Below the pieces are notes generated by a model. It was not told the origin of the DNA. It saw nothing but the letters and a program-made list of their open reading frames with translations, and did no database searches. A stretch of 64,000 nucleotides of DNA from CAZFPA01 sp964520975. Lineage in GTDB: Bacteria; Bacillota; Negativicutes; Selenomonadales; Selenomonadaceae. The stretch spans positions 1 to 64,000 of the forward strand of contig CAZFPA010000001.1 of NCBI GenBank assembly GCA_964520975.1. Direction: 5' to 3'. Positions 9,323-17,879 of the stretch are shown here, in pieces. A program made the position numbers and the translations under genes. How positions within the stretch are numbered: position 1 is the first letter of the stretch; each line of letters starts with the position of its first letter.

Positions 9323-9352
9323 TTATAATGCCATTATTCATGATTTTGCAAT
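9323..9352 (-). repeat. Dispersed promoter-like repeat, partial copy (D)
   Basis: About 30 bases match the promoter-proximal half of the better copies: ATTGCAAAATC, then GAATAATGGC, then ATTATAA, about 24 of 30 positions by hand. The -10-like TATAAG overlaps the Shine-Dalgarno of mutS2, so it probably does not drive mutS2 here. Just upstream is a separate hairpin with arms GAGGCG/CGCCTC (9353-9378) without a T run. Confidence 0.55.
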
Positions 9353-9422
9353 GAGGCGAGGATTGCGTCCCCCGCCTCGTTATTTACGCCCAGTCCCCCG
9401 GAGCAGTCTATCCTGCCGCAGG

Positions 9423-11915
9423 CTACAAAACCCCACGGAAATAGTGTCCCCGGGTTATATCCGGTCCTTCCAGCTTCTTGGCCAGCGCCAGCTCTTCGTC
9501 AGAAAGCTCTGCCGGCAAAGCAAGGAAGCGGCGATAATTCTTCACCGTATCCCGCAGCTCCGCTGCATCCATCGCCCGGGCCTCGATGCGTATACGGGAA
9601 ATCCCCATCGCGCCGAATTTCATCGCATGCGGCAGCATGCTGAGTTTTTTTCCGTTCAGGACATGCATGTGACAGAACTGATCCATAACAAGCGGGAAAT
9701 GTTCCTTTTTCCGATCCTCCAGCGCATAGCGCTGCCCTTTGGTCTGACAGGGACGACTGCAAGCCCCGGTGTCAATCCCGCCCAGGAAGCTTCCCGTTAC
9801 GCAGTATTCTGAAACCATAAGTTCCAGCTGTCCGTCAGCAATACATTCCAGCGGCAGCGGGCTCTCCGCGGCCAGCCGCTCCACCTGCGCCATCGTCAAC
9901 TCCGGTGAAAGCGTCGCACTCGCCGCCCCCAGGTCCTTCATTTCCGCCAGCGCCAGTGCATTATAGGCGATCAGGGAATAATCTGCATGAATGGGAATAT
10001 CCGTATGTTCGCGGACCAATGCCAGCATACCTATATTATGAATATTAATCTCCGTAGGTGGAAACTCGCTGAAAGACTCCAGCAGCTGCAAAAACGCCTT
10101 CATGTGCTGCTCGCGCACGATGCGCGGCGTATTAAAGCTCACACGCCGTCCCCGTTCCATCGCAAGCTGCCATACCTCCTGGTAGTGGCGAGCCGTAAGT
10201 ACCGTATGACTATAGGATTCCCCGCCAAAAAGCAGCCAGTCCGCACCGGCATCCAGTGCCGCCCGGGCCTTTTCAACCGAGTCGACAGCTACCACCAGGG
10301 CGGCTGTTTCCGAATGGCGCCGATGCAGCACAGGCAGCGGTGCCGGTGCCTGCGCCGCCAGCGGCTGGCGGGCAAACGCCTGGAGGCGCTGTGCCTCCAG
10401 TTTTTCAACGGCCTCCCGGCGCACCTCATTGATTTCACTTACAGGCACCATGACCTCGCCCTGAATATCCGCCTTGAGATGCTCCAGGGTGAATACCGTT
10501 GTTCCAAGACGGGAAAGCTGTTTCTGCAGCGTCTCCTGCTGCAACGGGCGTTTTCTGGCGACCTCACCGATAAAGCTGGTCCGGGCCTCGGCTGTATAGC
10601 CGTCCCGGTCCTTCAGCCGAAGCACCAGTGGCTCGCCAACAGCCACCCTGGCTTCAATCGACAACGGAATCCGGCGTACAGGAGCTCCCGTCGTAAAAAA
10701 ACCGCGTGCCTTTTCCATGAGCCGGGCATCAAACACCTTGAATACCCGGTCATGCACCCGTACCGAACCGTCCAGCGGAAAGCTTACATCCTCCCCCGCA
10801 GCCGCAGCACTGACAGGACGCCCGGTAGCATCCTGCATATCATGGATGACCGCCGTTACACGGCCACCCACCTTTACCCAAAAATCAACCTGATCCCCAT
10901 CCCGCAGACCATCGGACAAATGCAGCGTCACCCGGTGCGTGGCATAGTCTATCCGCACAACACGCCCGGCAAGAATTCCCCGGTTGTTCGGCCGCCGATC
11001 ACTCATCATATTGCGTCCCGGACGATCCTTCAGATAGGCCGTGGTGAAATCCCGATTGAAAATCTGGGACAGACTCCGCCGATCCTCGGCCGACACAGCA
11101 TAGCCCTCACCGGAAAGATATGAATCCACTGCCCGGCGATACGTATCCACAACGACCGCTACATACTCCGGACGCTTCATGCGGCCCTCGATCTTCAACG
11201 AGGCGACGCCGGCCTCCATAAGCTCCGGCAATATATCTATGGTATTGAGATCCCGCGGGCTCAGGAGGTATTTTCCTGCCGTGTCGGCAAGCAGATCCGC
11301 CCCCTGCCCATCCACCAGCGTATACGGAAGGCGGCAGGGCTGCGCACAGCGGCCGCGATTCCCCGAACGGCCACCTATCATGCTGCTCATCAGGCACTGT
11401 CCGGAATAGCACACACACAGCGCACCGTGGATGAACACCTCGATCTCCGCCCGGCTGTTGGCACAGATATAGCGAATATCCTTGATGGAAAGCTCACGGG
11501 AAAGCACGATCCGGGAAAAGCCTACTGCTTCCAAAGCCCGTACGCCTGCCAGATTATGCACGGTCATCTGCGTGCTCGCATGCAGCGGCAGCGCCGGCAC
11601 GACTTCCCTGGCCAGCCTGGCCACGCCAAGATCCTGTACCAGCACGGCATCCGCCCCCGCCTCATACAGGAAGCGAAGATAGTCCGCCAATTTTGCCAGT
11701 TCCTGATCATCCACAATAGTATTCACTGTCACATGGACATGTACACCCCGCAAATGGGCAAAGCGGATGGCTTCCCGCAGGCCCTCCGCATCAAAATTAT
11801 CCGCATAGGCCCGCGCCCCAAAGCTGGCGCCTGCCAGATAGACCGCATCCGCCCCGCTCTCTATCGCTGCCCGGAAGGCCTCCCGGCTTCCCGCCGGCGC
11901 TAATAATTCAACCAA
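9423..11915 (-). CDS. Large U32 family protein with DUF3656 region (RlhA-like)
   Basis: 830 residues from a TTG at 11915, chosen because CGGAGGA lies eight bases upstream and because MVELLAPAGSREAF is the family N-terminus. Codons further upstream lie in the promoter repeat. The N-terminal U32 domain has HGALCVCYSGQC (Cys 167, 169, 174) and GRCAQPC (190, 194); the C-terminal half has a second pair in GACSRPC. Best-known relatives are RlhA (23S rRNA C2501 hydroxylation) and the Fe-S-binding UbiU/UbiV. RNA hydroxylation is therefore likely, peptidase activity unlikely. The position aligned with the fourth cluster cysteine of the second U32 protein here is Asn (SPRDLN). It is transcribed from repeat copy A. 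Confidence 0.88.
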   Translation of the reverse strand: MVELLAPAGSREAFRAAIESGADAVYLAGASFGARAYADNFDAEGLREAIRFAHLRGVHVHVTVNTIVDDQELAKLADYLRFLYEAGADAVLVQDLGVARLAREVVPALPLHASTQMTVHNLAGVRALEAVGFSRIVLSRELSIKDIRYICANSRAEIEVFIHGALCVCYSGQCLMSSMIGGRSGNRGRCAQPCRLPYTLVDGQGADLLADTAGKYLLSPRDLNTIDILPELMEAGVASLKIEGRMKRPEYVAVVVDTYRRAVDSYLSGEGYAVSAEDRRSLSQIFNRDFTTAYLKDRPGRNMMSDRRPNNRGILAGRVVRIDYATHRVTLHLSDGLRDGDQVDFWVKVGGRVTAVIHDMQDATGRPVSAAAAGEDVSFPLDGSVRVHDRVFKVFDARLMEKARGFFTTGAPVRRIPLSIEARVAVGEPLVLRLKDRDGYTAEARTSFIGEVARKRPLQQETLQKQLSRLGTTVFTLEHLKADIQGEVMVPVSEINEVRREAVEKLEAQRLQAFARQPLAAQAPAPLPVLHRRHSETAALVVAVDSVEKARAALDAGADWLLFGGESYSHTVLTARHYQEVWQLAMERGRRVSFNTPRIVREQHMKAFLQLLESFSEFPPTEINIHNIGMLALVREHTDIPIHADYSLIAYNALALAEMKDLGAASATLSPELTMAQVERLAAESPLPLECIADGQLELMVSEYCVTGSFLGGIDTGACSRPCQTKGQRYALEDRKKEHFPLVMDQFCHMHVLNGKKLSMLPHAMKFGAMGISRIRIEARAMDAAELRDTVKNYRRFLALPAELSDEELALAKKLEGPDITRGHYFRGVL

Positions 11916-11947
11916 AATAATTTCCTCCGATTCCATTAATATCAGTA

Positions 11948-12012
11948 TTATAACGCCATTGTTCAAAATTTCGCAACGCGAAATTATGCCAATCAGCATT
12001 TCCCGCAAGGGA
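11948..12012 (-). repeat. Dispersed promoter-bearing repeat, full copy (A)
   Basis: 65 bases, reading leftward from TCCCTTGCGGGAA to GGCGTTATAA. They contain a hairpin with arms AATTTCG/CGAAATT and a promoter: TTGCGA (11971-11976), 18 bases, TATAAT (11947-11952). It matches the copy at 35882-35946 at about 55 of 65 positions. The predicted start site is about 25 bases before the TTG of the U32 gene. Confidence 0.8.
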
Positions 12013-12163
12013 ATAGTACAGCATCCACAAAATAACCAGGAAAATCACCTGTCTGAATTTCTGTCTGCTGCGTCATCGTCAATCGCCATAGCCACTAATG
12101 ACATATCCCGGAAGGACTCTCTATGCAAGGTGCAGCCTATTGAGAAAAAGATGCAGCCGCCCC

Positions 12164-12201
12164 TATAAGAAAATCGCCAGCAGCCCCAGCCACTGGCGAT
12201 T
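12164..12201 (-). terminator. Intrinsic terminator of the Cys-rich gene
   Basis: Arms AATCGCCAG (12172-12180) and CTGGCGATT (12193-12201) with a 12-base loop, followed leftward by TTTTCTTATA. It directly follows the stop codon at 12209. Confidence 0.9.
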
Positions 12202-12208
12202 CAAAGTC

Positions 12209-12679
12209 CTATTCGGTTGCCTGTGCTTCCAGTTTTGCCTTCTTTTTATGGAAGGTATCTAAAATCTGCTGCGCATCCTTCATGCCGTTCATATTCAAAG
12301 CGGCCAGATAGCGGAAATTACTTCCTTCATAGGGCTGTATATCACCAAAAAGGGCAATCTCATAGCAATTGCGGATCACGTTGACCACGCAATTCTCAAA
12401 ATGCTCGAATTTACAGGAACGACAGCTCAGAAGGATATCGGCAATCCCGTTGACCAGCCTGTCTTCATTATAAATACGCATGTCGTGCAAAGGAATGTTC
12501 TTTACCCCATCCTCCACAAAGGTAACATTGTTATTCAGGCATTTGCGGATACATTCCTGCGCATAGCCCACCAGACAGTTTTCACGCTCACAAGCACCGC
12601 ATACCGTCTCCTTCAAGCATACATCCGTTACTGAATCAATGACATGCAGTGCCTGTAAATCCTTTAAGTCAGCTCCCAT
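12209..12679 (-). CDS. Cysteine-rich protein of unknown function
   Basis: I do not recognise this protein. From the ATG at 12679 it has 156 residues with ten cysteines in two groups: 21, 27, 30, 35, 43, 47 (C-x5-C-x2-C-x4-C-x7-C-x3-C) and 86, 89, 97, 105 (C-x2-C-x7-C-x7-C). This spacing suggests a metal or Fe-S site in each half rather than disulfides, since there is no signal peptide or membrane segment and the protein should be cytoplasmic. The C-terminus is Lys/Glu rich. A GTG six codons upstream (12697) is the alternative start but has no Shine-Dalgarno; AAGAG precedes the ATG. It is a single gene with its own promoter and terminator, divergent from nrdJ. Confidence 0.75.
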   Translation of the reverse strand: MGADLKDLQALHVIDSVTDVCLKETVCGACERENCLVGYAQECIRKCLNNNVTFVEDGVKNIPLHDMRIYNEDRLVNGIADILLSCRSCKFEHFENCVVNVIRNCYEIALFGDIQPYEGSNFRYLAALNMNGMKDAQQILDTFHKKKAKLEAQATE

Positions 12680-12737
12680 AAAATCACTCTTTTCCACATA
12701 AGATTATCACGAACCACTGATGCTATATACTTTTTAC

Positions 12738-12767
12738 ATTCTAATCCATATAGCCTATCCCCGTCAA
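12738..12767 (-). promoter_or_regulatory. Probable promoter of the Cys-rich gene
   Basis: TTGACG (12762-12767) and TAGAAT (12738-12743) are separated by 18 bases and point leftward, with a predicted start about 60 bases before the ATG. The 312-base gap from 12680 to 12991 holds this promoter, the two NrdR-like boxes and the nrdJ promoter, and nothing else I can recognise. Confidence 0.65.
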
Positions 12768-12836
12768 ATTCTTTTCGCAATCTTCTCCCGGAAATCCGCA
12801 GCCACGGCATACTGCCAGATAGCAATCCCATAAATC

Positions 12837-12883
12837 ATACAATATATTCTATCTTCATATCGTTTTCATACAATATCTAGTTG
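12837..12883. promoter_or_regulatory. Two candidate NrdR boxes
   Basis: ATACAATATATTCTAT (12837-12852) and ATACAATATCTAGTTG (12868-12883) match the published NrdR box pattern (acaCwATATATwGtgt) at about 13 and 12 of 16 positions. They are direct repeats exactly 31 bases apart, three helical turns, as is usual for paired NrdR boxes. They lie between the divergent promoters and upstream of a ribonucleotide reductase gene, the expected target. Confidence 0.6.
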
Positions 12884-12912
12884 TATATCCTTTTTTCAGC
12901 CTTTTTTGCACC

Positions 12913-12942
12913 TTGTCCCCTGACCGGCTTCGGCCGTATAAT
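12913..12942 (+). promoter_or_regulatory. Probable nrdJ promoter
   Basis: TTGTCC (12913-12918), 18 bases, then TATAAT (12937-12942). The predicted start is about 40 bases before the TTG start codon. I see no cobalamin riboswitch in this short leader. Confidence 0.65.
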
Positions 12943-12991
12943 GGAGGATACAGACCGATAAAACCATAACGATAAATGAGGAGTGACTGTT

Positions 12992-15238
12992 TTGGAAAAA
13001 TGGTACGAAACGGAAATCGGCAAAGGCATTCTGAAATCAAAATACTATCACCCGGATGAAAAGGAACCTCAGGAGCTCATGGACCGGGTCAGCTCCATTT
13101 TCTCCCCCAAAATCCAGCAGGCCATGCGGGACTACCTGGAGGATGGTTCTGTATGCCCGGCGGGCCGCACGCTGTATGCTGCCGGTGCCAAGGGAAAATT
13201 CAAGGGAAGCCTGAGCAACTGCTATATCCTCCCCTCCCCGGAGGACAATATTGAGGACATCTTCAAGGTCAACCGGGAAATCGCCAAGATCTTTTCCTAT
13301 GGCGGCGGGGTCGGCGTAAACATAAGCCGCCTGCGCCCTAAGGACAGCCTTGTCAACAATGTAGCCCGCACCTCTACGGGCTCGATCTCCTTTCTGAAGA
13401 TCTTTGATACAACAGGCGAGGTCATCAGCCAGAACGGCCGCCGGGGAGCGATGCTGGTCGGGCTGAACTGCGACCATCCGGATATCTATGAATTTCTGCA
13501 CATGAAACAGAACAATGAAAAACTGGCTTCCATGAACCTCTCGATTCTTTTTAACGATGCGTTCATGAAGGCTGTCATCAACGATGAGGAATACGAGCTG
13601 AAATTCGATGTCCAGGCGACCGGTCAAAAGATCCGCACCAAAATCCGGGCCGCAGAATTCTTCGATGAATACTGCCAGACCCAGTGGGACTGGGGTGATC
13701 CAGGGGCCCTCTTCATTGATCGGCTCAACGACTACACCCTCCTGAGCGGCTACGGAGACTATCACATTGAAATCACGAACCCCTGCGGGGAATTTGGCGG
13801 CAATGCTTACAATTCCTGTAATCTCATGAGCGTCAACCTCTACAACTTCATCGATGAAAAATTCAGCGAAACTCCCCAGCTCAATACGGAAGCCTTTGCT
13901 GCAGCAGTACAGACGGCGGTGCGGGCACTCGATGAGGTGCTCGATTATGGCTACGACACACAGCCATTGGATGCCAACCGTCACTGCATCGATGACTGGC
14001 GCAGCATTGGCCTGGGCCTGTTCGGTGTAGCCGACGCACTCATCGCGATGAAACTGAAATACGGCAGCAAAAAAGCCAACGATTTCGTTGCAGCAGCAAT
14101 GCGCACCATGCTCATCGAGGCAGCAGACACTTCCGCTGAACTTGCTAAGGCCAAAGGCCCCTTTGGCCGCTACGATTGGGAAAAAACGAAGAAATCCCCG
14201 ATTCTGGCCCTGCTGAAGCAGGAAGCCCCGAAGGTCTATGAAAAAATCCAGCAATACGGCCTGCGCAACGGCACCCTTCTTTCCATTGCGCCGACCGGAA
14301 CCATCTCCCTGCTCATGGGCGTTTTCTCGGGCGGCTGTGAACCGATCTACAAGATCAGCTACGAACGCACGACGCATAAGATGGAGGGTGAGCATAAGTC
14401 CTTCAAGGTCTACGCGCATTCCGTCCGTGATCTGCTCGATTATCACCAGCTCAGCTATGACACCAGCGATGAAGAAATCAAGAAACGCTTCCCCTGGATC
14501 ATTGAAAGCCATGATGTTCCCTATCTGAACCGCGTAAAGCTCCAGGCAGCCATGCAGAAATACGTGGACAACTCCATTTCCTCTACGGTCAATCTGCGTC
14601 ATGATGCGACACCAAAGGATATCAAAAACATTTACCTTGCCGCCTGGAAGGCACATTGCAAAGGCATCACCGTATTCCGTGACGGCTGCAAGCGGGGCAA
14701 CATCCTCGGTGTCACGGAAAAGAAGGCCTCCATCGAATACGATACCGTCAAGCCCATGAAGCGCGACAGCATCGCCCGCCTGGATGGCTGCACGCTGGTG
14801 CGCCATACCTCCTGTGTGGATAAAATGTATATTACGATCAACAAGACCACGTCCGGGCAAATCTTTGAGGTATTCACCAATGCCTCTGGCGGCTGCGCGA
14901 GCAATATTGCTACGATTACCCGACTGACCTCGCTGGCGCTTCGCTCCGGCATCAGTGTGCGCGATATCATCAAGCAGCTTGCAGTGAGCCGCTGCTCAGC
15001 CTGCCAGGCTCTTATCCGCGATGGACGGCAGGATATCTCACTCTCCTGTGGGAATGCAATTGCCTCGGCCCTCATCGAGATCTACAACGAAACCAAGAAA
15101 AAGGACGAGGAAAAATATACCGCCAGCAGCGAGGACATGTCCATCAACCGGCAATGCCCGGAATGTGAACATTTCTCTCTGAAACCGGAAGGAAATTGTG
15201 TGACCTGCACCTATTGCGGCTGGTCAAAATGTGAATAA
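12992..15238 (+). CDS. nrdJ: Adenosylcobalamin-dependent (class II) ribonucleotide reductase
   Basis: Makes deoxyribonucleotides using coenzyme B12, without oxygen. 748 residues from a TTG at 12992 with GAGGAG eight bases upstream; a GTG at 12983 overlaps that site and is rejected. Visible features are the N-terminal CPAGRTLYAAG segment, the NPCGEFGG and NSCNLMSVNLYN active-site region, PTGTISLLMG, and the GCASNIATITRL segment of a TSCPD domain. The C-terminus, CPECEHF to CTYCGW, is a double CxxC zinc/redox tail. It stands alone, flanked by two NrdR-like boxes and a strong terminator. With no class I or III genes in the window, it is consistent with an anaerobe. Confidence 0.95.
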   Translation: MEKWYETEIGKGILKSKYYHPDEKEPQELMDRVSSIFSPKIQQAMRDYLEDGSVCPAGRTLYAAGAKGKFKGSLSNCYILPSPEDNIEDIFKVNREIAKIFSYGGGVGVNISRLRPKDSLVNNVARTSTGSISFLKIFDTTGEVISQNGRRGAMLVGLNCDHPDIYEFLHMKQNNEKLASMNLSILFNDAFMKAVINDEEYELKFDVQATGQKIRTKIRAAEFFDEYCQTQWDWGDPGALFIDRLNDYTLLSGYGDYHIEITNPCGEFGGNAYNSCNLMSVNLYNFIDEKFSETPQLNTEAFAAAVQTAVRALDEVLDYGYDTQPLDANRHCIDDWRSIGLGLFGVADALIAMKLKYGSKKANDFVAAAMRTMLIEAADTSAELAKAKGPFGRYDWEKTKKSPILALLKQEAPKVYEKIQQYGLRNGTLLSIAPTGTISLLMGVFSGGCEPIYKISYERTTHKMEGEHKSFKVYAHSVRDLLDYHQLSYDTSDEEIKKRFPWIIESHDVPYLNRVKLQAAMQKYVDNSISSTVNLRHDATPKDIKNIYLAAWKAHCKGITVFRDGCKRGNILGVTEKKASIEYDTVKPMKRDSIARLDGCTLVRHTSCVDKMYITINKTTSGQIFEVFTNASGGCASNIATITRLTSLALRSGISVRDIIKQLAVSRCSACQALIRDGRQDISLSCGNAIASALIEIYNETKKKDEEKYTASSEDMSINRQCPECEHFSLKPEGNCVTCTYCGWSKCE

Positions 15239-15252
15239 ATTTCGCCCTACGT

Positions 15253-15292
15253 AAAAATTGCCGCCGCACATGATTGTGCCGCGGCAATTTTT
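15253..15292 (+). terminator. nrdJ terminator, probably bidirectional
   Basis: Long perfect-stem hairpin with arms of the form AAAAATTGCCG...CGGCAATTTTT. Flanking A and T runs let it serve nrdJ and the convergent chemoreceptor gene. Confidence 0.9.
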
Positions 15293-15331
15293 ATATGGTT
15301 TTTATATGGCGGCTCTGTTCAGCCACATTCC

Positions 15332-17041
15332 TTAAAACTGGAAATGCTGCAGGGCAAGCTGCTGTTCCTGCGCCAGTTTTGCCAGGGCATCGCTGGCAGC
15401 GGCAATCTCCTGCGCCGATGCGGACTGCTCCTCCGTAGCCGCTGAAACGGACTGCATTTCTGAGGCCACCTGTCCACTGTACTCGCTGATTGCACCAACC
15501 TCCTGCGTAATGTGATCCGAATCTGTCGCTACCCCATTGATCTCGCCGGTAACGCTCTGGATCTGTTCGGAAACACCGCGGACCAGATCACGGATTTCCT
15601 CAAACATAGCCCGCAGGGCTTCGACGCTCTGCGCGCCTTCTACCACAGCCTGCTGCCCATCCTTCATAGCAGCGACAGCACTCGCGGTATCCTTTTGGAT
15701 GCCCGTGATCAGATCATTGATCTTTTCAGCGGAAAGCTGCGATTCCCCAGCCAGCTTACGTACCTCCTCTGAAACCACGGTAAAGCCCCGGCCATGCTCG
15801 CCGGCCCGGGCGGCCTCAATAGCCGCGTTCAAAGCCAAAAGATTTGTCTGATCGGCAATCGCCGAGATGGTCTCGACAATCTCTCCAATTTCTACCGAAC
15901 GTTCCCCCAGCTTATCGACCAGCTTAGCGGAGGCATTCACGGTTGTCTCGACGCTCTTCATCTGGCTCACGGAGGCATCAATGGCCTCACTGCCGGCTGC
16001 TGCCCGGGCAGCAACTGCTGCCGAATGCTCTGCGACCTGTACCGACTTCTCCCGAATGCTGCCCACGGACGTCCGCACCTTCGCCACGGAGGCATTGCTG
16101 TTCCCCACAGCCGTCTGCTGTTTCTCAACCGAGACACTCACTCCGGCAGCCGACTGGGCTACCTGCATGGAGGACTGGGCGGATTGTGTACTGTTAGCCG
16201 TCAGTTCCTCCGAGGAAGCAGCCAGCTGCTCCGCCGAGGTACTGATTTTTTTCATGAGTGCATTCAGGCTTGTCCGCATGCCCTCCATTTCGTCCGCCAT
16301 AACACCGAATTCGTCGCGACGCTCCACCCGGCGCTCCTCCATGCGAAAATCACCATCCCGCATGCGTCCGCAGGCTGCGACCATCACCTGCAACGCCGTG
16401 GTGATCTCACGAATCAGCCAAAGGCCGATCAAAAGCAGCAGAACCAGCGCACCAACTGTCTTTGCCGCCATGGAGAACACCGCTTTTTTATTGTTATCTG
16501 CCATTTCAGCATTGATCTTCTCCGCGTTGTCATTGGCAATCTTCTGCAGACTGAACAGCTTGCTGCTGAGCTTTTTGAAGGCCGGTGCCGCGGCTTCGTT
16601 GTAAACCTTCCAGGCCTCCTCCTTCTTTCCGGCCACAGCCAGCCCCATGGCACCTTCCATGGATTTCTTATAGCTCTGCCAGTCCTCCTCCGCTTCCGGC
16701 ATCTGCGCCCCTACTTCCGGGAGCATCACGGCCAGTTTGCGGTAATCCTGCCATTTCTGTTCATAATCTTCCATAGCGGCATCGCGGGCGCTCTTGAGCT
16801 CTGCAGCCTCCCCCGGTTCCAGCACTGCCCGGATTGTATTGACCTGCACAATGCGCATATTGTTGATTTCATCGCCCAACAGCCTCACCGCTGTGAGTTT
16901 TCGGGTATACATATTATCCAGATCTGCACCAGCGGATTGCAGAGAACTATACCCCGTATAGCCAATCATTGCCATGGCAATCCCTGCAATAACTACCAGT
17001 ACTAAAATCTTATACGCTACCTTTACATCCTTAAACCTCAT
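15332..17041 (-). CDS. Methyl-accepting chemotaxis protein (4HB sensor)
   Basis: 569 residues. Two membrane segments lie near residues 10-32 and about 175-200, enclosing a helical periplasmic sensor of the four-helix-bundle type. A HAMP domain, a long coiled-coil signalling domain and the conserved hairpin tip (ADQTNLLALNAAIEAARAGE) follow. The C-terminus lacks an obvious CheR pentapeptide. The ATG at 17041 was chosen over one 33 bases upstream because GGGAGG lies five bases before it. It is monocistronic and convergent with nrdJ; the 256-base leader region begins with the scpB terminator. The ligand cannot be told from sequence. Confidence 0.93.
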   Translation of the reverse strand: MRFKDVKVAYKILVLVVIAGIAMAMIGYTGYSSLQSAGADLDNMYTRKLTAVRLLGDEINNMRIVQVNTIRAVLEPGEAAELKSARDAAMEDYEQKWQDYRKLAVMLPEVGAQMPEAEEDWQSYKKSMEGAMGLAVAGKKEEAWKVYNEAAAPAFKKLSSKLFSLQKIANDNAEKINAEMADNNKKAVFSMAAKTVGALVLLLLIGLWLIREITTALQVMVAACGRMRDGDFRMEERRVERRDEFGVMADEMEGMRTSLNALMKKISTSAEQLAASSEELTANSTQSAQSSMQVAQSAAGVSVSVEKQQTAVGNSNASVAKVRTSVGSIREKSVQVAEHSAAVAARAAAGSEAIDASVSQMKSVETTVNASAKLVDKLGERSVEIGEIVETISAIADQTNLLALNAAIEAARAGEHGRGFTVVSEEVRKLAGESQLSAEKINDLITGIQKDTASAVAAMKDGQQAVVEGAQSVEALRAMFEEIRDLVRGVSEQIQSVTGEINGVATDSDHITQEVGAISEYSGQVASEMQSVSAATEEQSASAQEIAAASDALAKLAQEQQLALQHFQF

Positions 17042-17246
17042 GTAAACCTCCCATGTCTTTCCAACAAGAGCCATCCAGCACTCGTTGCCCCTAAAAAACT
17101 AACCCATCCGAAAATAGATAAAGAAAAGAATTCATCCTATAGTTCTTTTCTCTTATTTTCTACAGTCCATAATTCTAATACAGTGGCATCGGTTCCACAA
17201 GGACTTAAAGTCCTATCTTTTGTATTTTATTATACTTTTATCCTAC

Positions 17247-17284
17247 AAAAAGACCCTATTGGCATATCGCCAACAGGGTCTTTT
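17247..17284 (-). terminator. Terminator ending the xseA-scpB gene run
   Basis: Arms AAAAGACCCTGTTGGC and GCCAATAGGGTCTTTTT, with T runs on both sides, lie 14 bases after the scpB stop. Confidence 0.93.
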
Positions 17285-17297
17285 GCAATACTTTGTT

Positions 17298-17879
17298 TTA
17301 TGAATTTTCTTCTGTATCCTCTTCTACCGGCAGGAGCGTAAGCTGTTCATCGATATCCTCAGCTACCGTCTCCTGATCCGGCAAGGCCGGAAGGTCTTCG
17401 AGCCTGTTAAGACCGAAACACTGCAGGAAAGTATCCGTGGTTCCATACAGGATGGGACGTCCCAGCACAGCCTTGCGGCCCATCTCGCGCACAAGCTCCA
17501 GTTCAATGAGCTTCGCAAGCACCCGTTCGATACGCACCCCGCGGATATGCTCAATTTCCTGCTTCGTAATGGGCTGTTTGAAGGCAATGATGGATAACGT
17601 CTCCATCGCCGCTGCCGACAGCTTCTTATCCGTCGTCTGGGTCAGCTTCTCCACATAGGAAAAATACTCCGCCCGTGTAACGAGCTGATAGCCGCCGGCT
17701 ACCCGGTGCAGCTGCAGACCGCTCTGCCGTTCCCGTAGAGACTGTTCCAGCGCCACAGCAAGCTCCTCAACATTATCCTCATCAATATCCAATACGGTCA
17801 TGAGCTGTTCCGCTGTAACGGGATCACCGCTGGCGAACAGCACAGCTTCCAATGGACCTAATAAATTCGTCACAAACAT
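17298..17879 (-). CDS. scpB: Segregation and condensation protein B
   Basis: Partner of ScpA and SMC in the bacterial condensin. 193 residues made of two winged-helix domains, with the conserved MFVTNLLGPLEAVLFASG start, the KQPITKQEIEHIRG segment and the LYGTTDTFLQCFGL motif. The start at 17879 overlaps the end of scpA by ten bases, which implies translational coupling. The upstream open frame to 18158 is antisense-like out-of-frame scpA sequence and is not coding. The acidic C-terminal tail is normal for the family. Confidence 0.96.
   Translation of the reverse strand: MFVTNLLGPLEAVLFASGDPVTAEQLMTVLDIDEDNVEELAVALEQSLRERQSGLQLHRVAGGYQLVTRAEYFSYVEKLTQTTDKKLSAAAMETLSIIAFKQPITKQEIEHIRGVRIERVLAKLIELELVREMGRKAVLGRPILYGTTDTFLQCFGLNRLEDLPALPDQETVAEDIDEQLTLLPVEEDTEENS

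Noticed and set aside
9353..9378. Hairpin GAGGCG/CGCCTC between the U32 gene and mutS2 as a terminator
   Set aside because: No T run follows on the minus strand (ATTGCAAAATC), so it is not a standard intrinsic terminator; it may belong to the diverged repeat.
12943..12991. Cobalamin riboswitch before the B12-dependent reductase
   Set aside because: The predicted leader is about 40 bases, too short, and no B12-box sequence is present.
13037..14860. Long open frame of about 600 codons opposite nrdJ
   Set aside because: It is an antisense shadow: the plus-strand frame encodes a full ribonucleotide reductase with all motifs. The minus frame shows no recognisable domain, and no ribosome site was seen for it.
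17042..17246. Cyclic-di-GMP riboswitch in the chemoreceptor leader
   Set aside because: GGCAAACC and GACGCAAAGCC blocks of GEMM RNAs are absent; only a short AGGACTT/AAGTCCT dyad is seen.
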